Position numbers and translations under genes: made by a program
From: JAHDBG01 sp963922685
GTDB lineage: Bacteria > Pseudomonadota > Gammaproteobacteria > Chromatiales > Chromatiaceae
DNA length: 24,654 nt
Assembly (NCBI GenBank): GCA_963922685.1
Contig: CAWUJM010000026.1
Span: 1-24,654, forward strand
Reading direction: 5' to 3'
Part shown: positions 13,248 to 22,433 of the stretch, piece after piece
Position numbering within the stretch: position 1 is the first letter of the stretch
Layout: the number at the start of each line of letters is the position of its first letter
Notes under the pieces: generated by a model
What the model was told of the DNA's origin: nothing
Databases searched by the model: none
What the model saw: the letters and a program-made list of their open reading frames with translations, nothing else

Positions 13248-14933
13248 ATGTCAGAAAGCTTTGCTGAATTGTTTGCCGAGAGTTTAGAGACCACCAATCT
13301 GCGTGTCGGTACGATTGTGATCGGAACGGTTGTTTCGGTGGACCGTGATTTTATCACAGTGAATGCAGGCCTGAAGTCGGAAGGTGTGGTTCCGGCCAGT
13401 CAGTTCCTGGATAAAGAAGGTGATATTGAAGTTACGGAAGGCGACCAGGTTGAGGTCATTCTGGAAGCGGTGGAAGATGGCTGGGGCTGCACCCGGCTCT
13501 CGCGGGAAAAAGCAAAGCGGCATTATGCCTGGAAAAATCTGGAACAGAGTTTTGCGAACGAAGATATTATCACGGGTCCCATCACGGGTAAGGTGAAGGG
13601 TGGCTTTACGGTTGAACTGGATCAGTTACGTGGCTTTCTGCCGGGTTCTCTGGTAGATATGCGTCCGGTACGTGATATTACGCATCTGGAACATCAGGAA
13701 CTTGAGTTTAAAATTATTAAGCTGGATCAGAAGCGTAACAATGTGGTTTTATCGCGTCGTGCGGTGATTGAGGCAGAATATAACAAAGAACGTGAGCGTC
13801 TGTTAGAACATCTGGCAGAAGGTCAGGAAATGAACGGGGTCGTCAAAAACCTGACTGATTATGGTGCCTTTGTTGATCTGGGCGGCATTGATGGCCTGTT
13901 ACACATTACTGACATGGCCTGGCGTCGGGTGAAACATCCCTCTGAAGTCGTGCAGATCGGTGATGAGGTGCATGTCAGGATTCTGAAGTTTGATCGTGAA
14001 AAAATGCGTGTCTCACTGGGTATCAAACAGACGACAGAGGATCCGTGGCTGAACCTGAAACGGCGCTATCCGGTGGGTACGCGTCTGTTTGGCACCGTGA
14101 CTAATATTACCGATTATGGTGCCTTTGTGGGCATTGAAGATGGTGTGGAAGGTCTGGTGCATGTCTCAGAGATGGACTGGGCAAATAAAAATATCAATCC
14201 ATCTAAACTGGTTGAGTCCGGCCAGGAAGTTGAAGTGATGGTGCTGGATATTAACGAGGAACGTCGCCGTATTTCACTGGGCATGAAACAGTGCCAGTCA
14301 AATCCGTGGCATGAATTTGATGCGCAGCACAAAAAAGGTGATCAGATCAGTGGTGTGGTCAAGTCGGTCACTGATTTTGGTGTATTTATCGGCCTGACGG
14401 GTGGCATTGATGGTCTGGTGCATTCATCTGATCTGTCCTGGGAAGAGCAGCCTGAAAGGTATATCCGGGATTATCGCAAGGGGCAGGAAGTTGAGGCCGT
14501 ATTACTGGGTGTGGACGCAGAGCGTGAACGTATCTCACTGGGGATTAAACAATTAGCGAAAGACCCGTTCTCTGTGTATCTGAATGAGCATAAAAAGGGT
14601 TCGGTTGTGACCGGCACTGTGCAGGCGGTTGACGCGAAGGGTGCCACCATCACGCTGGCAGAGGGTGTGACCGGATATCTGCGGGTTGCTGAGATCGCAC
14701 GTGAACGCACCGAAGACGCAGCGGCTGTGCTTGCGGTTGGTGATCAGGTCACTGCCAAGCTGACCAATATTGATCGCAAAACACGCACACTGAACCTGTC
14801 TGTCCGGGCGAAGGACGTGGATGAGGAACAGGCGGTGATTTCATCCTATTCCGCGGGCTCGGCGAGTACGCAGGGTGCGACGCTGGCTGATTTGTTTGAG
14901 AATAAATTCAGGCCGTCAGCAGATCTTCCGTAA
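13248..14933 (+). CDS. rpsA: 30S ribosomal protein S1
   Basis: 561 aa, as in E. coli (557 aa). S1 binds mRNA upstream of the start codon and delivers it to the 30S subunit. Six S1/OB repeats follow in order (about residues 20-87, 105-171, 190-260, 277-347, 364-434, 451-520). The last four carry the repeated pattern G.V.NxTDYGAFV.L..GxxGLxHxxDMxW and end in RxRISLGxKQ. AGGTGA lies 6 nt before the ATG. It sits between cmk and ihfB, as in most Gammaproteobacteria. A full-length six-domain protein with no sign of damage. Confidence 0.98.
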   Translation: MSESFAELFAESLETTNLRVGTIVIGTVVSVDRDFITVNAGLKSEGVVPASQFLDKEGDIEVTEGDQVEVILEAVEDGWGCTRLSREKAKRHYAWKNLEQSFANEDIITGPITGKVKGGFTVELDQLRGFLPGSLVDMRPVRDITHLEHQELEFKIIKLDQKRNNVVLSRRAVIEAEYNKERERLLEHLAEGQEMNGVVKNLTDYGAFVDLGGIDGLLHITDMAWRRVKHPSEVVQIGDEVHVRILKFDREKMRVSLGIKQTTEDPWLNLKRRYPVGTRLFGTVTNITDYGAFVGIEDGVEGLVHVSEMDWANKNINPSKLVESGQEVEVMVLDINEERRRISLGMKQCQSNPWHEFDAQHKKGDQISGVVKSVTDFGVFIGLTGGIDGLVHSSDLSWEEQPERYIRDYRKGQEVEAVLLGVDAERERISLGIKQLAKDPFSVYLNEHKKGSVVTGTVQAVDAKGATITLAEGVTGYLRVAEIARERTEDAAAVLAVGDQVTAKLTNIDRKTRTLNLSVRAKDVDEEQAVISSYSAGSASTQGATLADLFENKFRPSADLP

Positions 14934-14955
14934 CGATTGTACTCCGGGGAAACGC

Positions 14956-15243
14956 ATGACCCGATCAGAACTCATTGCAAGGCTTGCCCGGACCCGGACT
15001 AATCTCACGCCGGAGGATGTCGATCTGGCGATCCGTGAGATTATGGAACATATGAGCGCGACCTTAGCCGCCGGTAACCGGGTTGAAATTCGGGGCTTTG
15101 GCAGCTTCGCGTTGCATCATCGACCAGCACGGGTGGGTCGTAACCCGCGCACCGGAGCAGAAGTCATGGTTGAAGAACGTTATACACCGCGCTTCCGGCC
15201 CGGTAAATTGTTACGTGAGCGTATCATGGTGGCGATACAGTAA
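14956..15243 (+). CDS. ihfB: Integration host factor subunit beta
   Basis: 95 aa, standard for IHF/HU-family DNA-bending proteins. MTRSELIARLA is the typical IhfB start, VEIRGFGSFALHHRPARVGR and NPRTGAEVMVEERY form the beta-arm with the intercalating proline region, and PRFRPGKLLRERI is the C-terminal end. IHF bends DNA at specific sites and acts in replication, recombination and transcription. The chosen ATG is 22 nt after the rpsA stop with a CGGGG-type ribosome-binding site; the longer frame upstream overlaps rpsA and is not part of the family. The rpsA-ihfB order supports IhfB over IhfA or HU. Confidence 0.95.
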   Translation: MTRSELIARLARTRTNLTPEDVDLAIREIMEHMSATLAAGNRVEIRGFGSFALHHRPARVGRNPRTGAEVMVEERYTPRFRPGKLLRERIMVAIQ

Positions 15244-15265
15244 CAGGCTTTGTGAGGATAGCAGT

Positions 15266-16207
15266 ATGTCAGCACTGATTTCAGGATCTATGGCCTATGA
15301 CACGATTATGGTATTTGAAGATAAATTTCAGAACCATATTCTGCCCGATCAGACTCATATCCTGAATGTCTCGTTTCTGGTACCGGAGATGCGCCGTAAT
15401 TTCGGCGGCTGTGCCGGCAATATCGCGTACAACCTGCATCTGCTCGGTGGCGAAGCCGTGCCACTGGCGACAGTTGGTAGTGATTTTGCGCCCTATGCGG
15501 ACTGGATGGATGCGAAGGGTGTGACTCGTGCCGGGCTGCGTGAAATAGCGGGTGCGTTTACTGCGCAGGCGTTTATTACCACGGATCAGGATGATAACCA
15601 GATTACAGCGTTTCATCCGGGTGCCATGAACGAAGCACAGCAGAACCGGATTGCGGATTATCCGCAGACCACGATCGGGATGGTGTCCCCGAATGGTCGG
15701 CAGGGGATGGTGGCACATGCAGCCCAGTTTGCGGCAGCTGGCATACCCTTTATCTTTGATCCGGGGCAGGGCATGCCGATGTTTGACGGGGATGACCTGT
15801 GCCGTTTTGTGGCACAGGCGACCTGGCTGGCGTGCAATGATTATGAAGCTAAACTGATGCAGGAACGCACCGGGCAGACACTCGAGCAGCTGGCGGAACA
15901 GGTTGAGGCCGTGATTGTGACCCGGGGTGGTGCGGGTTCAGCCATTTATACAAATGGTGAGTGTCTGGAGATACCGGCTGCACCAGTAACTCAGGTGGTG
16001 GATCCGACCGGTTGTGGTGATGCGTATCGTGGTGGCCTGTTGTATGGCCTGATGCACCAGCTGGACTGGTCAGTCACCGGCCGGATTGCCTCACTGATGG
16101 GCGCAATCAAGGTTGCCAGCCAGGGTCCGCAGAATCATACCTTTACCCGGGACGAATTTGCGCAACGCTTTGCGGCAGCATTTGGTGAATCATTAGTGCT
16201 GGCCTGA
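15266..16207 (+). CDS. PfkB-family carbohydrate/adenosine kinase
   Basis: 313 aa from the ATG at 15266, which has GAGGAT upstream; the frame extending 5' overlaps ihfB. PfkB/ribokinase fold: N-terminal strand LISGSMAYDTIMVF, first signature NFGGCAGNIAYNLHLLGG (residues 45-62), NDYEAKLM, VIVTRGGAGSAIY, and second signature DPTGCGDAYRGGLLYGL with catalytic base Asp252. The usual anion-hole GAGD reads GCGD, as in the adenosine-kinase-like group of proteobacterial PfkB proteins. The likely reaction is ATP-dependent phosphorylation of a sugar or nucleoside; adenosine is the best guess but the substrate cannot be fixed from sequence. It lies 22 nt after ihfB and 3 nt before ygfB. Confidence 0.88.
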   Translation: MSALISGSMAYDTIMVFEDKFQNHILPDQTHILNVSFLVPEMRRNFGGCAGNIAYNLHLLGGEAVPLATVGSDFAPYADWMDAKGVTRAGLREIAGAFTAQAFITTDQDDNQITAFHPGAMNEAQQNRIADYPQTTIGMVSPNGRQGMVAHAAQFAAAGIPFIFDPGQGMPMFDGDDLCRFVAQATWLACNDYEAKLMQERTGQTLEQLAEQVEAVIVTRGGAGSAIYTNGECLEIPAAPVTQVVDPTGCGDAYRGGLLYGLMHQLDWSVTGRIASLMGAIKVASQGPQNHTFTRDEFAQRFAAAFGESLVLA

Positions 16208-16210
16208 ATT

Positions 16211-16744
16211 GTGTCTGAAACACCTTCTTATCCGGCTTGTGAGGCAGCGATGCGACGCTGCCGGTTTGCCTTTGCACCAACTGAGGCACACGGCATCGCG
16301 GTTGGCCTGTTGACTGGTGGACAGTCTGATCCGGCAGCTGCATGGCAGACAGAACTGTATGCCGAACTGGCAGCCGACGACCTGCTGGCGCAGGAATGCC
16401 GTGCACTGCTGGATACAGTTTATGCCACAGTCGCACAACAGATTGCTGATCCTGGTCTGACATTACAGTTATTTTTGCCGGACGCAGCACCGGAAGCGAT
16501 GGTGATCGCATTGCGTGACTGGGCGCAGGGCTTTCTGTTCGGGCTCGGTCTGGCCGGGGACGGGTTGGAGACCAGCCTGTCGCAGGATGGGCGTGAATTA
16601 TTGCAGCAGGTGTATGAGGTCGCGCAACTGGATGTTGATCGGCTGACCCGGGACGAGTCGGTGCACGAAGATCTGATGCAGATCGAAGAGTTTCTGCGTA
16701 TTGCGGCTCTGTCTCTGTATGCTGAACGGCAGTCTGTATGCTGA
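16211..16744 (+). CDS. ygfB: YgfB-like UPF0149 family protein
   Basis: 177 aa, GTG start 3 nt after the kinase stop. Features typical of UPF0149/YgfB: an N-terminal EAHGIAVGLLTGG helix, LFLPDAAPEAMVIALRDWAQGFLFGLGLAG in the middle, and an acidic helical end DVDRLTRDESVHEDLMQIEEFLRIAAL. All-alpha, soluble, no catalytic motif. The exact role in most species is unknown; YgfB has been linked to regulation in Pseudomonas. It overlaps pepP by 7 nt, the same pair as in E. coli ygfB-pepP-ubiH, but ubiH does not follow here. Confidence 0.9.
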   Translation: MSETPSYPACEAAMRRCRFAFAPTEAHGIAVGLLTGGQSDPAAAWQTELYAELAADDLLAQECRALLDTVYATVAQQIADPGLTLQLFLPDAAPEAMVIALRDWAQGFLFGLGLAGDGLETSLSQDGRELLQQVYEVAQLDVDRLTRDESVHEDLMQIEEFLRIAALSLYAERQSVC

Positions 16745-18036
16745 CCTCGGTGTATCAGCGCAGGCGTGCGCAACTGATGCGCAGGCTGGGTGCGGATTGT
16801 GTGGCGATCATCCCGACCGCGACTGAGCAGGTACGTAACAAAGACACGCACTTTCCGTTTCGACCGGACAGTGATTTTTATTATCTGACCGGATTTACTG
16901 AGCCGGAAGCCGTACTGGTACTGGTGCCGGGGCGATCTGAAGGTGAGGTGATCCTGTTCTGCCGTGAGCGGGATGCAAAGGCGGAACACTGGAACGGGCC
17001 GCGTACCGGACTGGCAGCGGCAGTGACAGCATTCGGTGTGGATCAGGCGTTATCCTGGCGCGAACTGGATCAGCATCTGCCCGGATTACTGGGTCAGACC
17101 CGGCGGCTGTTGTATGATTTCGGGACCCATCCGGAGTTTGACCAGCGGGTGTTGTACTGGATCAGCCAGGTGCGCCAGGCATCACGCAGCCAGTCCGCAT
17201 TTGATCTGCCTGCACTGAGCACCCATCTGCATGCGATGCGGCTGCACAAAGAGCCGGATGAGCTGGCGATCATGCGTCAGGCAGCAGAAATTTCTGCTGC
17301 CGCACAGGTTGAACTGATGCGGCAATGTCGGCCCGGGATGCATGAATACGAACTGGCCGCGTTATTTGCGTATCAATGTGAATTACAGGGGGCACAGGCA
17401 CTGGCTTACCCACCGATTGTAGCGGGTGGCGAACAGGCGTGTGTGCTGCACTATACGGCAAACCGGGCGCAGTTACAGGCGGGTGAGCTGGTGCTGGTGG
17501 ATGCGGGTGGTGAGCTGGACGGATATGCTGCTGATATTACGCGCACCTTTCCGGTTAATGGTCGTTTCAGTGCACCGCAACGACAGCTATATGAACTGGT
17601 CTTGGCAGCCCAGATGGCAGCGATTGCGCAGGTTCAGGTCGGTCAGCCTTGGGATGCGCCACATCAGGCGGCAGTTCGGGTGCTGACGGAAGGTATGTTA
17701 CGTCTGGGTTTGTTACCGGGCAGCCTGCAGCAGGTGCTGAAGGATAAGACGTATCAGCGCTTTTTTATGCATCGTACCAGTCACTGGCTGGGACTGGATG
17801 TGCATGATGTCGGTGCGTATGCAGTGGATAAGCAGCCCTGTCGGTTAGCACCCGGGATGGTACTGACGATTGAACCCGGATTGTATATTCCGCCCGGTAG
17901 CGAAGGTGTGCCTGCACACTGGCAGGGTATCGGGATCCGGATTGAAGATGATGTGGTAGTCCGGGCAGATGGCCCGGAAGTGATCAGTGCGGCGGTACCG
18001 AAGACGATAGATCAGATTGAGGCACTTATGGCATAA
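16738..18036 (+). CDS. pepP: Xaa-Pro aminopeptidase PepP
   Basis: 432 aa (E. coli 441). It removes N-terminal residues that precede proline. The N-terminal creatinase-like domain has NKDTHFPFRPDSDFYYLTGF. The C-terminal pita-bread domain has all five dinuclear-metal ligands at the expected spacing: Asp255 and Asp266 (VDAGGELDGYAADITR), His348 (RTSHWLGLDVHDVG), Glu378 (TIEPGLYIPP) and Glu402 (GIRIEDDVVV). Translationally coupled to ygfB by overlap. Last gene of the long rightward run, followed directly by a strong terminator. Confidence 0.97.
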   Translation: MLTSVYQRRRAQLMRRLGADCVAIIPTATEQVRNKDTHFPFRPDSDFYYLTGFTEPEAVLVLVPGRSEGEVILFCRERDAKAEHWNGPRTGLAAAVTAFGVDQALSWRELDQHLPGLLGQTRRLLYDFGTHPEFDQRVLYWISQVRQASRSQSAFDLPALSTHLHAMRLHKEPDELAIMRQAAEISAAAQVELMRQCRPGMHEYELAALFAYQCELQGAQALAYPPIVAGGEQACVLHYTANRAQLQAGELVLVDAGGELDGYAADITRTFPVNGRFSAPQRQLYELVLAAQMAAIAQVQVGQPWDAPHQAAVRVLTEGMLRLGLLPGSLQQVLKDKTYQRFFMHRTSHWLGLDVHDVGAYAVDKQPCRLAPGMVLTIEPGLYIPPGSEGVPAHWQGIGIRIEDDVVVRADGPEVISAAVPKTIDQIEALMA

Positions 18037-18067
18037 AAAAACGGCATCCGTGGATGCCGTTTTTTTA
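18034..18067. terminator. Intrinsic terminator shared by pepP and the porin gene
   Basis: A-run, then ACGGCATCC, a 2-nt loop, GGATGCCGT and a run of seven T. The 9-bp GC-containing stem flanked by A-tract and T-tract works on both strands, so it can end the convergent pepP (plus) and porin (minus) transcripts. Confidence 0.93.
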
Positions 18068-18085
18068 TTTGTGTTATTACGCGGA

Positions 18086-19177
18086 TCAGAAGTTATATTG
18101 CATACCGACTGCTAACGCCCGTTGTTCATTATTATTGCTGCCGGTAATCTTCTGCATATTGGCAACATCAGCATTTTTATTGCGGAATGCAATATAGGCA
18201 TTAACTTCCTTGTTAATCGTGTGGTTCAGTGCTACGCTGGTGAAATAATTTGTCGCTTCATCGGTTGAATTCCCGATTTTTTCGGTTCCCAGATTAGCAG
18301 ATAACGCATTCTTACCAAAGGTGATTTTCCCCGAAATACCGAATGAGGTACGATCTACACCATCCTGCGGCAGGATGCCAATTATTGAGGAACTGCCGTA
18401 TCTGGCAGATATTAAGCTCCGGATGTTGGCATCAAGTGAGGAGAGTCCGGACTCAGCGAGTAATAAGTTCCGGGTCTGTTCAAGTTGTGCACCAACTATG
18501 ATGTTGTCAAATGTATAGCTGCCACCCAGCTGCAACATCTTTGAATCATTTTTTCCGGCCTTAATATTAGTGCCTGGGATATCAATCAGTCCACGATCAT
18601 CTATCACTTCATAGCCAAAACCCAGCTTCACACCGCGACCATTGTCATACATCAGGCCGAGTGACGGGCTGGCAAATAATTTATCCGTTGTGTCTCCGTT
18701 TGCACTGGCACCAACAGCCAGAGTGAAACCGGGAGAAACCGGTAGTTCGTAGACCAGAGTCTTGGTCGTTTCATATTCGGTAAAACCGATATGACTGAAA
18801 TCAGTGATGGCGTCAGGTAAGTGATTGTTGCCGGTGAACAGATAAGCCAGGCTGGCTGCGGTCGGCTGATGGCCCAGTCTGACTGAGCCGAAATCACCGT
18901 ACACATTGACATAAGAAGCATCGTTTTCACCCAGCAGACTGCTACCGTCCAAGCCGTCTACCAGAAAGACATGCTTAAAATAGGCCTTGAAATCGGCAAA
19001 CTCAGAGGAGGCCTGCAGGCCTAAGGTTGACTGGTTGTTATTGACCGTTGTGTGACTGTCCGGAGAATTAAGCCGGATATCAACATGTGCATGACCGAAC
19101 ATACGGACGTCGGTTGCGAAGGTTGTGGAAACAGACAGGGCAGCAGCAGCTGCCAGAGCGAGCATGGTTTGATTCAC
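18086..19177 (-). CDS. Outer-membrane porin (Gram-negative porin family)
   Basis: 363 aa from the GTG at 19177 (AGAGAG 8 nt upstream); an ATG at 19165, with GGTGA upstream, would shorten it by 4 residues. It has an N-terminal signal peptide (LALAAAAALSVSTTFA, cleavage likely before TDVRMFG). Mature part: repeated alternating hydrophobic/polar beta-strands, the DFGSVRLGHQPT motif of trimeric porins (strand before the L3 constriction loop), and the C-terminal VGMQYNF ending in Phe, which the BAM complex recognises. About 340 mature residues fit a 16-strand general porin. Substrate unknown. It lies downstream of typA on the same strand, with its own likely promoter. Confidence 0.9.
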   Translation of the reverse strand: MNQTMLALAAAAALSVSTTFATDVRMFGHAHVDIRLNSPDSHTTVNNNQSTLGLQASSEFADFKAYFKHVFLVDGLDGSSLLGENDASYVNVYGDFGSVRLGHQPTAASLAYLFTGNNHLPDAITDFSHIGFTEYETTKTLVYELPVSPGFTLAVGASANGDTTDKLFASPSLGLMYDNGRGVKLGFGYEVIDDRGLIDIPGTNIKAGKNDSKMLQLGGSYTFDNIIVGAQLEQTRNLLLAESGLSSLDANIRSLISARYGSSSIIGILPQDGVDRTSFGISGKITFGKNALSANLGTEKIGNSTDEATNYFTSVALNHTINKEVNAYIAFRNKNADVANMQKITGSNNNEQRALAVGMQYNF

Positions 19178-19296
19178 CGAATGAACTCTCTGATGACATA
19201 CAGGTGATCTCTCAGGTGGACGAATGGATAAACAGATTGCAGATCCGCACGAGCTGTCCCTTTCCCGGCGAATCCTGATAAAACAATATTTTAGCC

Positions 19297-19302
19297 ATTA
19301 TA
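19297..19302 (-). promoter_or_regulatory. Candidate -10 box (TATAAT) for the porin gene
   Basis: An exact TATAAT on the minus strand overlapping the typA stop region, 120 nt before the porin start. The -35 region is poor. It would give a leader of about 110 nt, the sort of length on which small RNAs often act in porin mRNAs, but no specific site is recognised. Confidence 0.35.
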
Positions 19303-21109
19303 CATGGCGAGCATGCTTTTTGCGCTCATGCTCATGCAGCCAGCGTTTGCGCAGGCGAATCGCATCCGGGGTCACCTCAACCAGTTCATCGTCCTGAATG
19401 AATTCGAGTGCCATTTCCAGCGTGATGCGGACCGGCGGCGTCAGAATCAGCGATTCATCCTTCCCGGCAGCGCGGATATTGGTCAGTTGTTTGCCCTTCA
19501 GCGGATTCACGACCAGATCGTTGCGCCGACTATGTAGTCCGACGATCTGACCCTCATACACCGCCTCGCTCGGTGCGATATACAGGCGACCACGTTCCTG
19601 CAGGTTGAACAGCGCATACGCCAGTGCCTTGCCCTGACCGTTGGCGATCAGCACACCATTTGTGCGCTCTGCCAGCGGACCGGGCTGAACCGGTGCATAA
19701 TGGGCGAATACATGATACAGCAGGCCGGTACCGGAGGTCATGGTCATGAAATCAGTCTGCAGGCCCATCAGACCCCGCGAAGGAATCAGATAGTCCAGGC
19801 GTACCCGATCCTGACCATCCGGTACCATATCCTGCAGCTGGCCCTGGCGCGCACCGAGCGTTTCCATCACGCTGCCCTGATGCTGCGTTTCGATATCTAC
19901 GGTCAGTTGTTCGTATGGCTCGCAGCGCACCCCGTCAATCTCGCGAAAGATCACCTCCGGGCGTGACACCGCCAGCTCAAAGCCTTCCCGCCGCATCGTT
20001 TCGATCAGCACTGCCAGATGCAGTTCGCCGCGTCCGGAAACCTGAAATCGTTCCGGGTCAGCACCCGGTGCCACCCGTAACGCGACATTATGGATCAGTT
20101 CGCGTTCCAGCCGTTCTTTCAGTTGCCGCGAGGTCAGGTACTGGCCGGATTGCCCGGCAAAAGGCGAGTTGTTGACCTGAAAGGTCATGCAGACGGTTGG
20201 TTCGTCCACCGTCAGAGCCGGTAACGCCTGCACCTGTTCCGGCGCGCACAAGGTGTCGGATACCTGAGGTGCATTCAGCCCGGTGACGGCAATGATGTCG
20301 CCGGCATCGGCTCGTTCGACCGGATGGCGCTCCAGCCCCAGATAACCGTATACCAGACCGATTCTGCCGCGACAGGTCTGTCCGTCACGCTGTATGACAG
20401 TGACCGGCTGGTTGGGTGCGACACTGCCGCGCGTGATCCGGCCTACGGCGATCGCACCGACATAGCTGTTATAGTCCAGATTCGAGATCTGCATCTGGAA
20501 GGACCCGGTCGGATCCACCACTGGTGCCGGACAATGTTGCAGGATCGCGTCAAACAGGGGTGTCAGATCGCCCTGACGCGTATCGGCATCGGTGCTGGCA
20601 TAGCCTTGCAGAGCAGAGGCATAGATCACCGGAAAGTCCAGCTGGTCTTCGGTGGCACCCAACTGGTCAAACAGATCGAATACCTGATTGATCACCCAGT
20701 CCGGGCGTGCACCGGGTTTATCAATCTTATTCACCACCAGAATCGGGTGCAGGCCATGGCCGAATGCCTTCTGCGTGACAAACCGGGTCTGTGGCATCGG
20801 GCCTTCCTGAGCGTCCACCAGCAGTAAGACCGAATCCACCATCGACAGAACGCGTTCGACTTCACCACCAAAGTCGGCATGACCGGGTGTGTCGACAATA
20901 TTGATGCGATACTGCTGCCAGTGGATCGCGGTATTTTTTGCCAGAATGGTGATACCGCGTTCTTTTTCCTGATCGTTTGAATCCAGCACCCGCTCCACTG
21001 TGCCGAAGCGTTCGCCGAGCGTGCCGGATTGTTTCAGTAGTTCATCGACCAGAGTGGTCTTGCCATGGTCAACATGCGCGATGATCGCGATATTACGCAG
21101 TGTATCCAT
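19298..21109 (-). CDS. typA: Translational GTPase TypA/BipA
   Basis: 603 aa (E. coli 607). A ribosome-binding GTPase of the EF-G class that aids 50S assembly and adaptation to cold or stress. G-domain motifs: P-loop AHVDHGKT (11-18), RGITI (51-55), DTPGH (73-77) and NKID (127-130). Domain II begins around VGRITRG, domains III and V include GRGELHLAVLIETMRREGFELAVSRP, and the BipA-specific C-terminal part has LIPSRGLMGLQTDFMTMT and IVGLHSRRNDLVVNPLKGKQLTNIRAAG. Intact along its full length. Starts 5 nt after the M16 peptidase stop, as the last gene of the rho-murU-M16-typA run. Confidence 0.97.
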   Translation of the reverse strand: MDTLRNIAIIAHVDHGKTTLVDELLKQSGTLGERFGTVERVLDSNDQEKERGITILAKNTAIHWQQYRINIVDTPGHADFGGEVERVLSMVDSVLLLVDAQEGPMPQTRFVTQKAFGHGLHPILVVNKIDKPGARPDWVINQVFDLFDQLGATEDQLDFPVIYASALQGYASTDADTRQGDLTPLFDAILQHCPAPVVDPTGSFQMQISNLDYNSYVGAIAVGRITRGSVAPNQPVTVIQRDGQTCRGRIGLVYGYLGLERHPVERADAGDIIAVTGLNAPQVSDTLCAPEQVQALPALTVDEPTVCMTFQVNNSPFAGQSGQYLTSRQLKERLERELIHNVALRVAPGADPERFQVSGRGELHLAVLIETMRREGFELAVSRPEVIFREIDGVRCEPYEQLTVDIETQHQGSVMETLGARQGQLQDMVPDGQDRVRLDYLIPSRGLMGLQTDFMTMTSGTGLLYHVFAHYAPVQPGPLAERTNGVLIANGQGKALAYALFNLQERGRLYIAPSEAVYEGQIVGLHSRRNDLVVNPLKGKQLTNIRAAGKDESLILTPPVRITLEMALEFIQDDELVEVTPDAIRLRKRWLHEHERKKHARHV

Positions 21110-21114
21110 CGCTA

Positions 21115-22431
21115 TCAGGGTGTGATTGGTTTCAGGGTAGCGATCGTCAGGTTGTCTTCCATCAGATAGCGTTGTGCCACAGTACGCACCTGCTCTGGTG
21201 TAATCGCACGCAACCGATCAATTTCCACAGTGCTGAGCCGCCAGTCCAGTCCGATGGTCGCCAGCAGCCCGAGTTGCATCGCCTGGTAAAACAATGAATC
21301 CTGTTCGTAGACCCTGGCCGCCACCGCCTGATTGATCACCCGGTTCAGTTCAGCAGGTGTCAGCGGATCTGTCTGTAACCGCGCGATCTGATCAAATACG
21401 GCCTGTTGCAGATCAGCAATGGTGTGTCTATCGGTCGGGGTGCCACTGAACAGAAACAGGTTCGCCAGACGGGTGTAAGGATCATAGTTGGCACCGATGC
21501 TGGCTGCGATACCTTGTTTGCGCACTAGTTCACTGGGCAGGCGGGCACTCTCACCACCGTCCAGCAGCCCGGCCAGGATCGCCAGTGCATACGGTTCCCA
21601 GTCTTCCGTTGCCCTGCCGACTACCGGCACCTTGTAGCCCAACATCAGGTAAGGTTGTTGCGCCGGTGCCCGGACCGTGACCCGGGTGACGCCATGCTGT
21701 GCCGGTTCGACCTGCGGTTTCAGCGGGATCACGGCGCGGCGCGGTATCGGGCCGAAATGATGTTTCGCTAAAGTGCGGACGGCGTCCGGTTGTACGTCAC
21801 CGACCACGACCAGTACGGCATTGTTCGGGGCATACCAGCGCTGGTACCAGTCTGCCAGGTCGGGTAGTGTCATCTGCTCCAGATCCTGCATCCAGCCGAT
21901 CACCGGGTTGCGGTAGGGTGAGGCCCGCCAGGCAACCGCCTGCAATTGTTCATAGGTGCGCCCGGTTGGACTGTCATCAGTCCGCAGTCGTCGTTCTTCC
22001 TTCACGACCTCCAGCTCTTTGGTAAACTCAGCCGGTTGCAGCACCAGATTCTGCATCCGGTCAGCTTCCAGTGCCAGCACCTGTTCCAGATGTTCAGCTG
22101 CCAGAGTAGCAAAATAAGCGGTGTAATCACGCCCGGTAAATGCATTCTCGGTCCCGCCGAGGGTAGCAATCTGACGCGAATAATCTCCCGGACCGTGGTT
22201 TTCTGTGCCCTTAAATAACATGTGTTCCAGCACATGCGACAGACCGGTTGAACCGGTTTCTTCGTAGCTGCTGCCAACCTTGTACCAGACCTGTGCGACC
22301 ACCAGCGGGGCCCGCCGGTCTGGTTTGACAATCACCTGTAATCCGTTATCCAGGTGATATTCGTGCACAGAGGGTGCCGCAATCAGCGGGCTGATCAGGC
22401 TGCTGAGGAGAATACAGAATAGTCGGGACAT
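21115..22431 (-). CDS. M16-family zinc peptidase (pitrilysin/insulinase type), exported
   Basis: 438 aa. N-terminal signal peptide (residues 1-19, hydrophobic FCILLSSLISPLIAA), so a periplasmic location is likely. Inverted zinc motif HxxEH as HVLEH at residues 66-70, in the family setting GLSHVLEHMLFKGTEN. Downstream is the third-ligand helix region LEADRMQNLVL with ELEVVKEERR. The C-terminal M16_C domain spans about 185-370, containing LADWYQRWYAPNNAVLVVVGDV. Many bacterial M16 proteases come as a tandem pair, one catalytic and one inactive; here only the catalytic one is present. The substrate is unknown. Tightly packed between murU (2-nt gap) and typA (5-nt gap). Confidence 0.93.
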   Translation of the reverse strand: MSRLFCILLSSLISPLIAAPSVHEYHLDNGLQVIVKPDRRAPLVVAQVWYKVGSSYEETGSTGLSHVLEHMLFKGTENHGPGDYSRQIATLGGTENAFTGRDYTAYFATLAAEHLEQVLALEADRMQNLVLQPAEFTKELEVVKEERRLRTDDSPTGRTYEQLQAVAWRASPYRNPVIGWMQDLEQMTLPDLADWYQRWYAPNNAVLVVVGDVQPDAVRTLAKHHFGPIPRRAVIPLKPQVEPAQHGVTRVTVRAPAQQPYLMLGYKVPVVGRATEDWEPYALAILAGLLDGGESARLPSELVRKQGIAASIGANYDPYTRLANLFLFSGTPTDRHTIADLQQAVFDQIARLQTDPLTPAELNRVINQAVAARVYEQDSLFYQAMQLGLLATIGLDWRLSTVEIDRLRAITPEQVRTVAQRYLMEDNLTIATLKPITP

Positions 22432-22433
22432 GT

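Noticed and set aside
19178..19296. Intrinsic terminator between typA and the porin gene
   Set aside because: No GC-rich stem followed by a T-run is seen on the minus strand, so typA transcripts may read into the porin gene or end in a Rho-dependent way.
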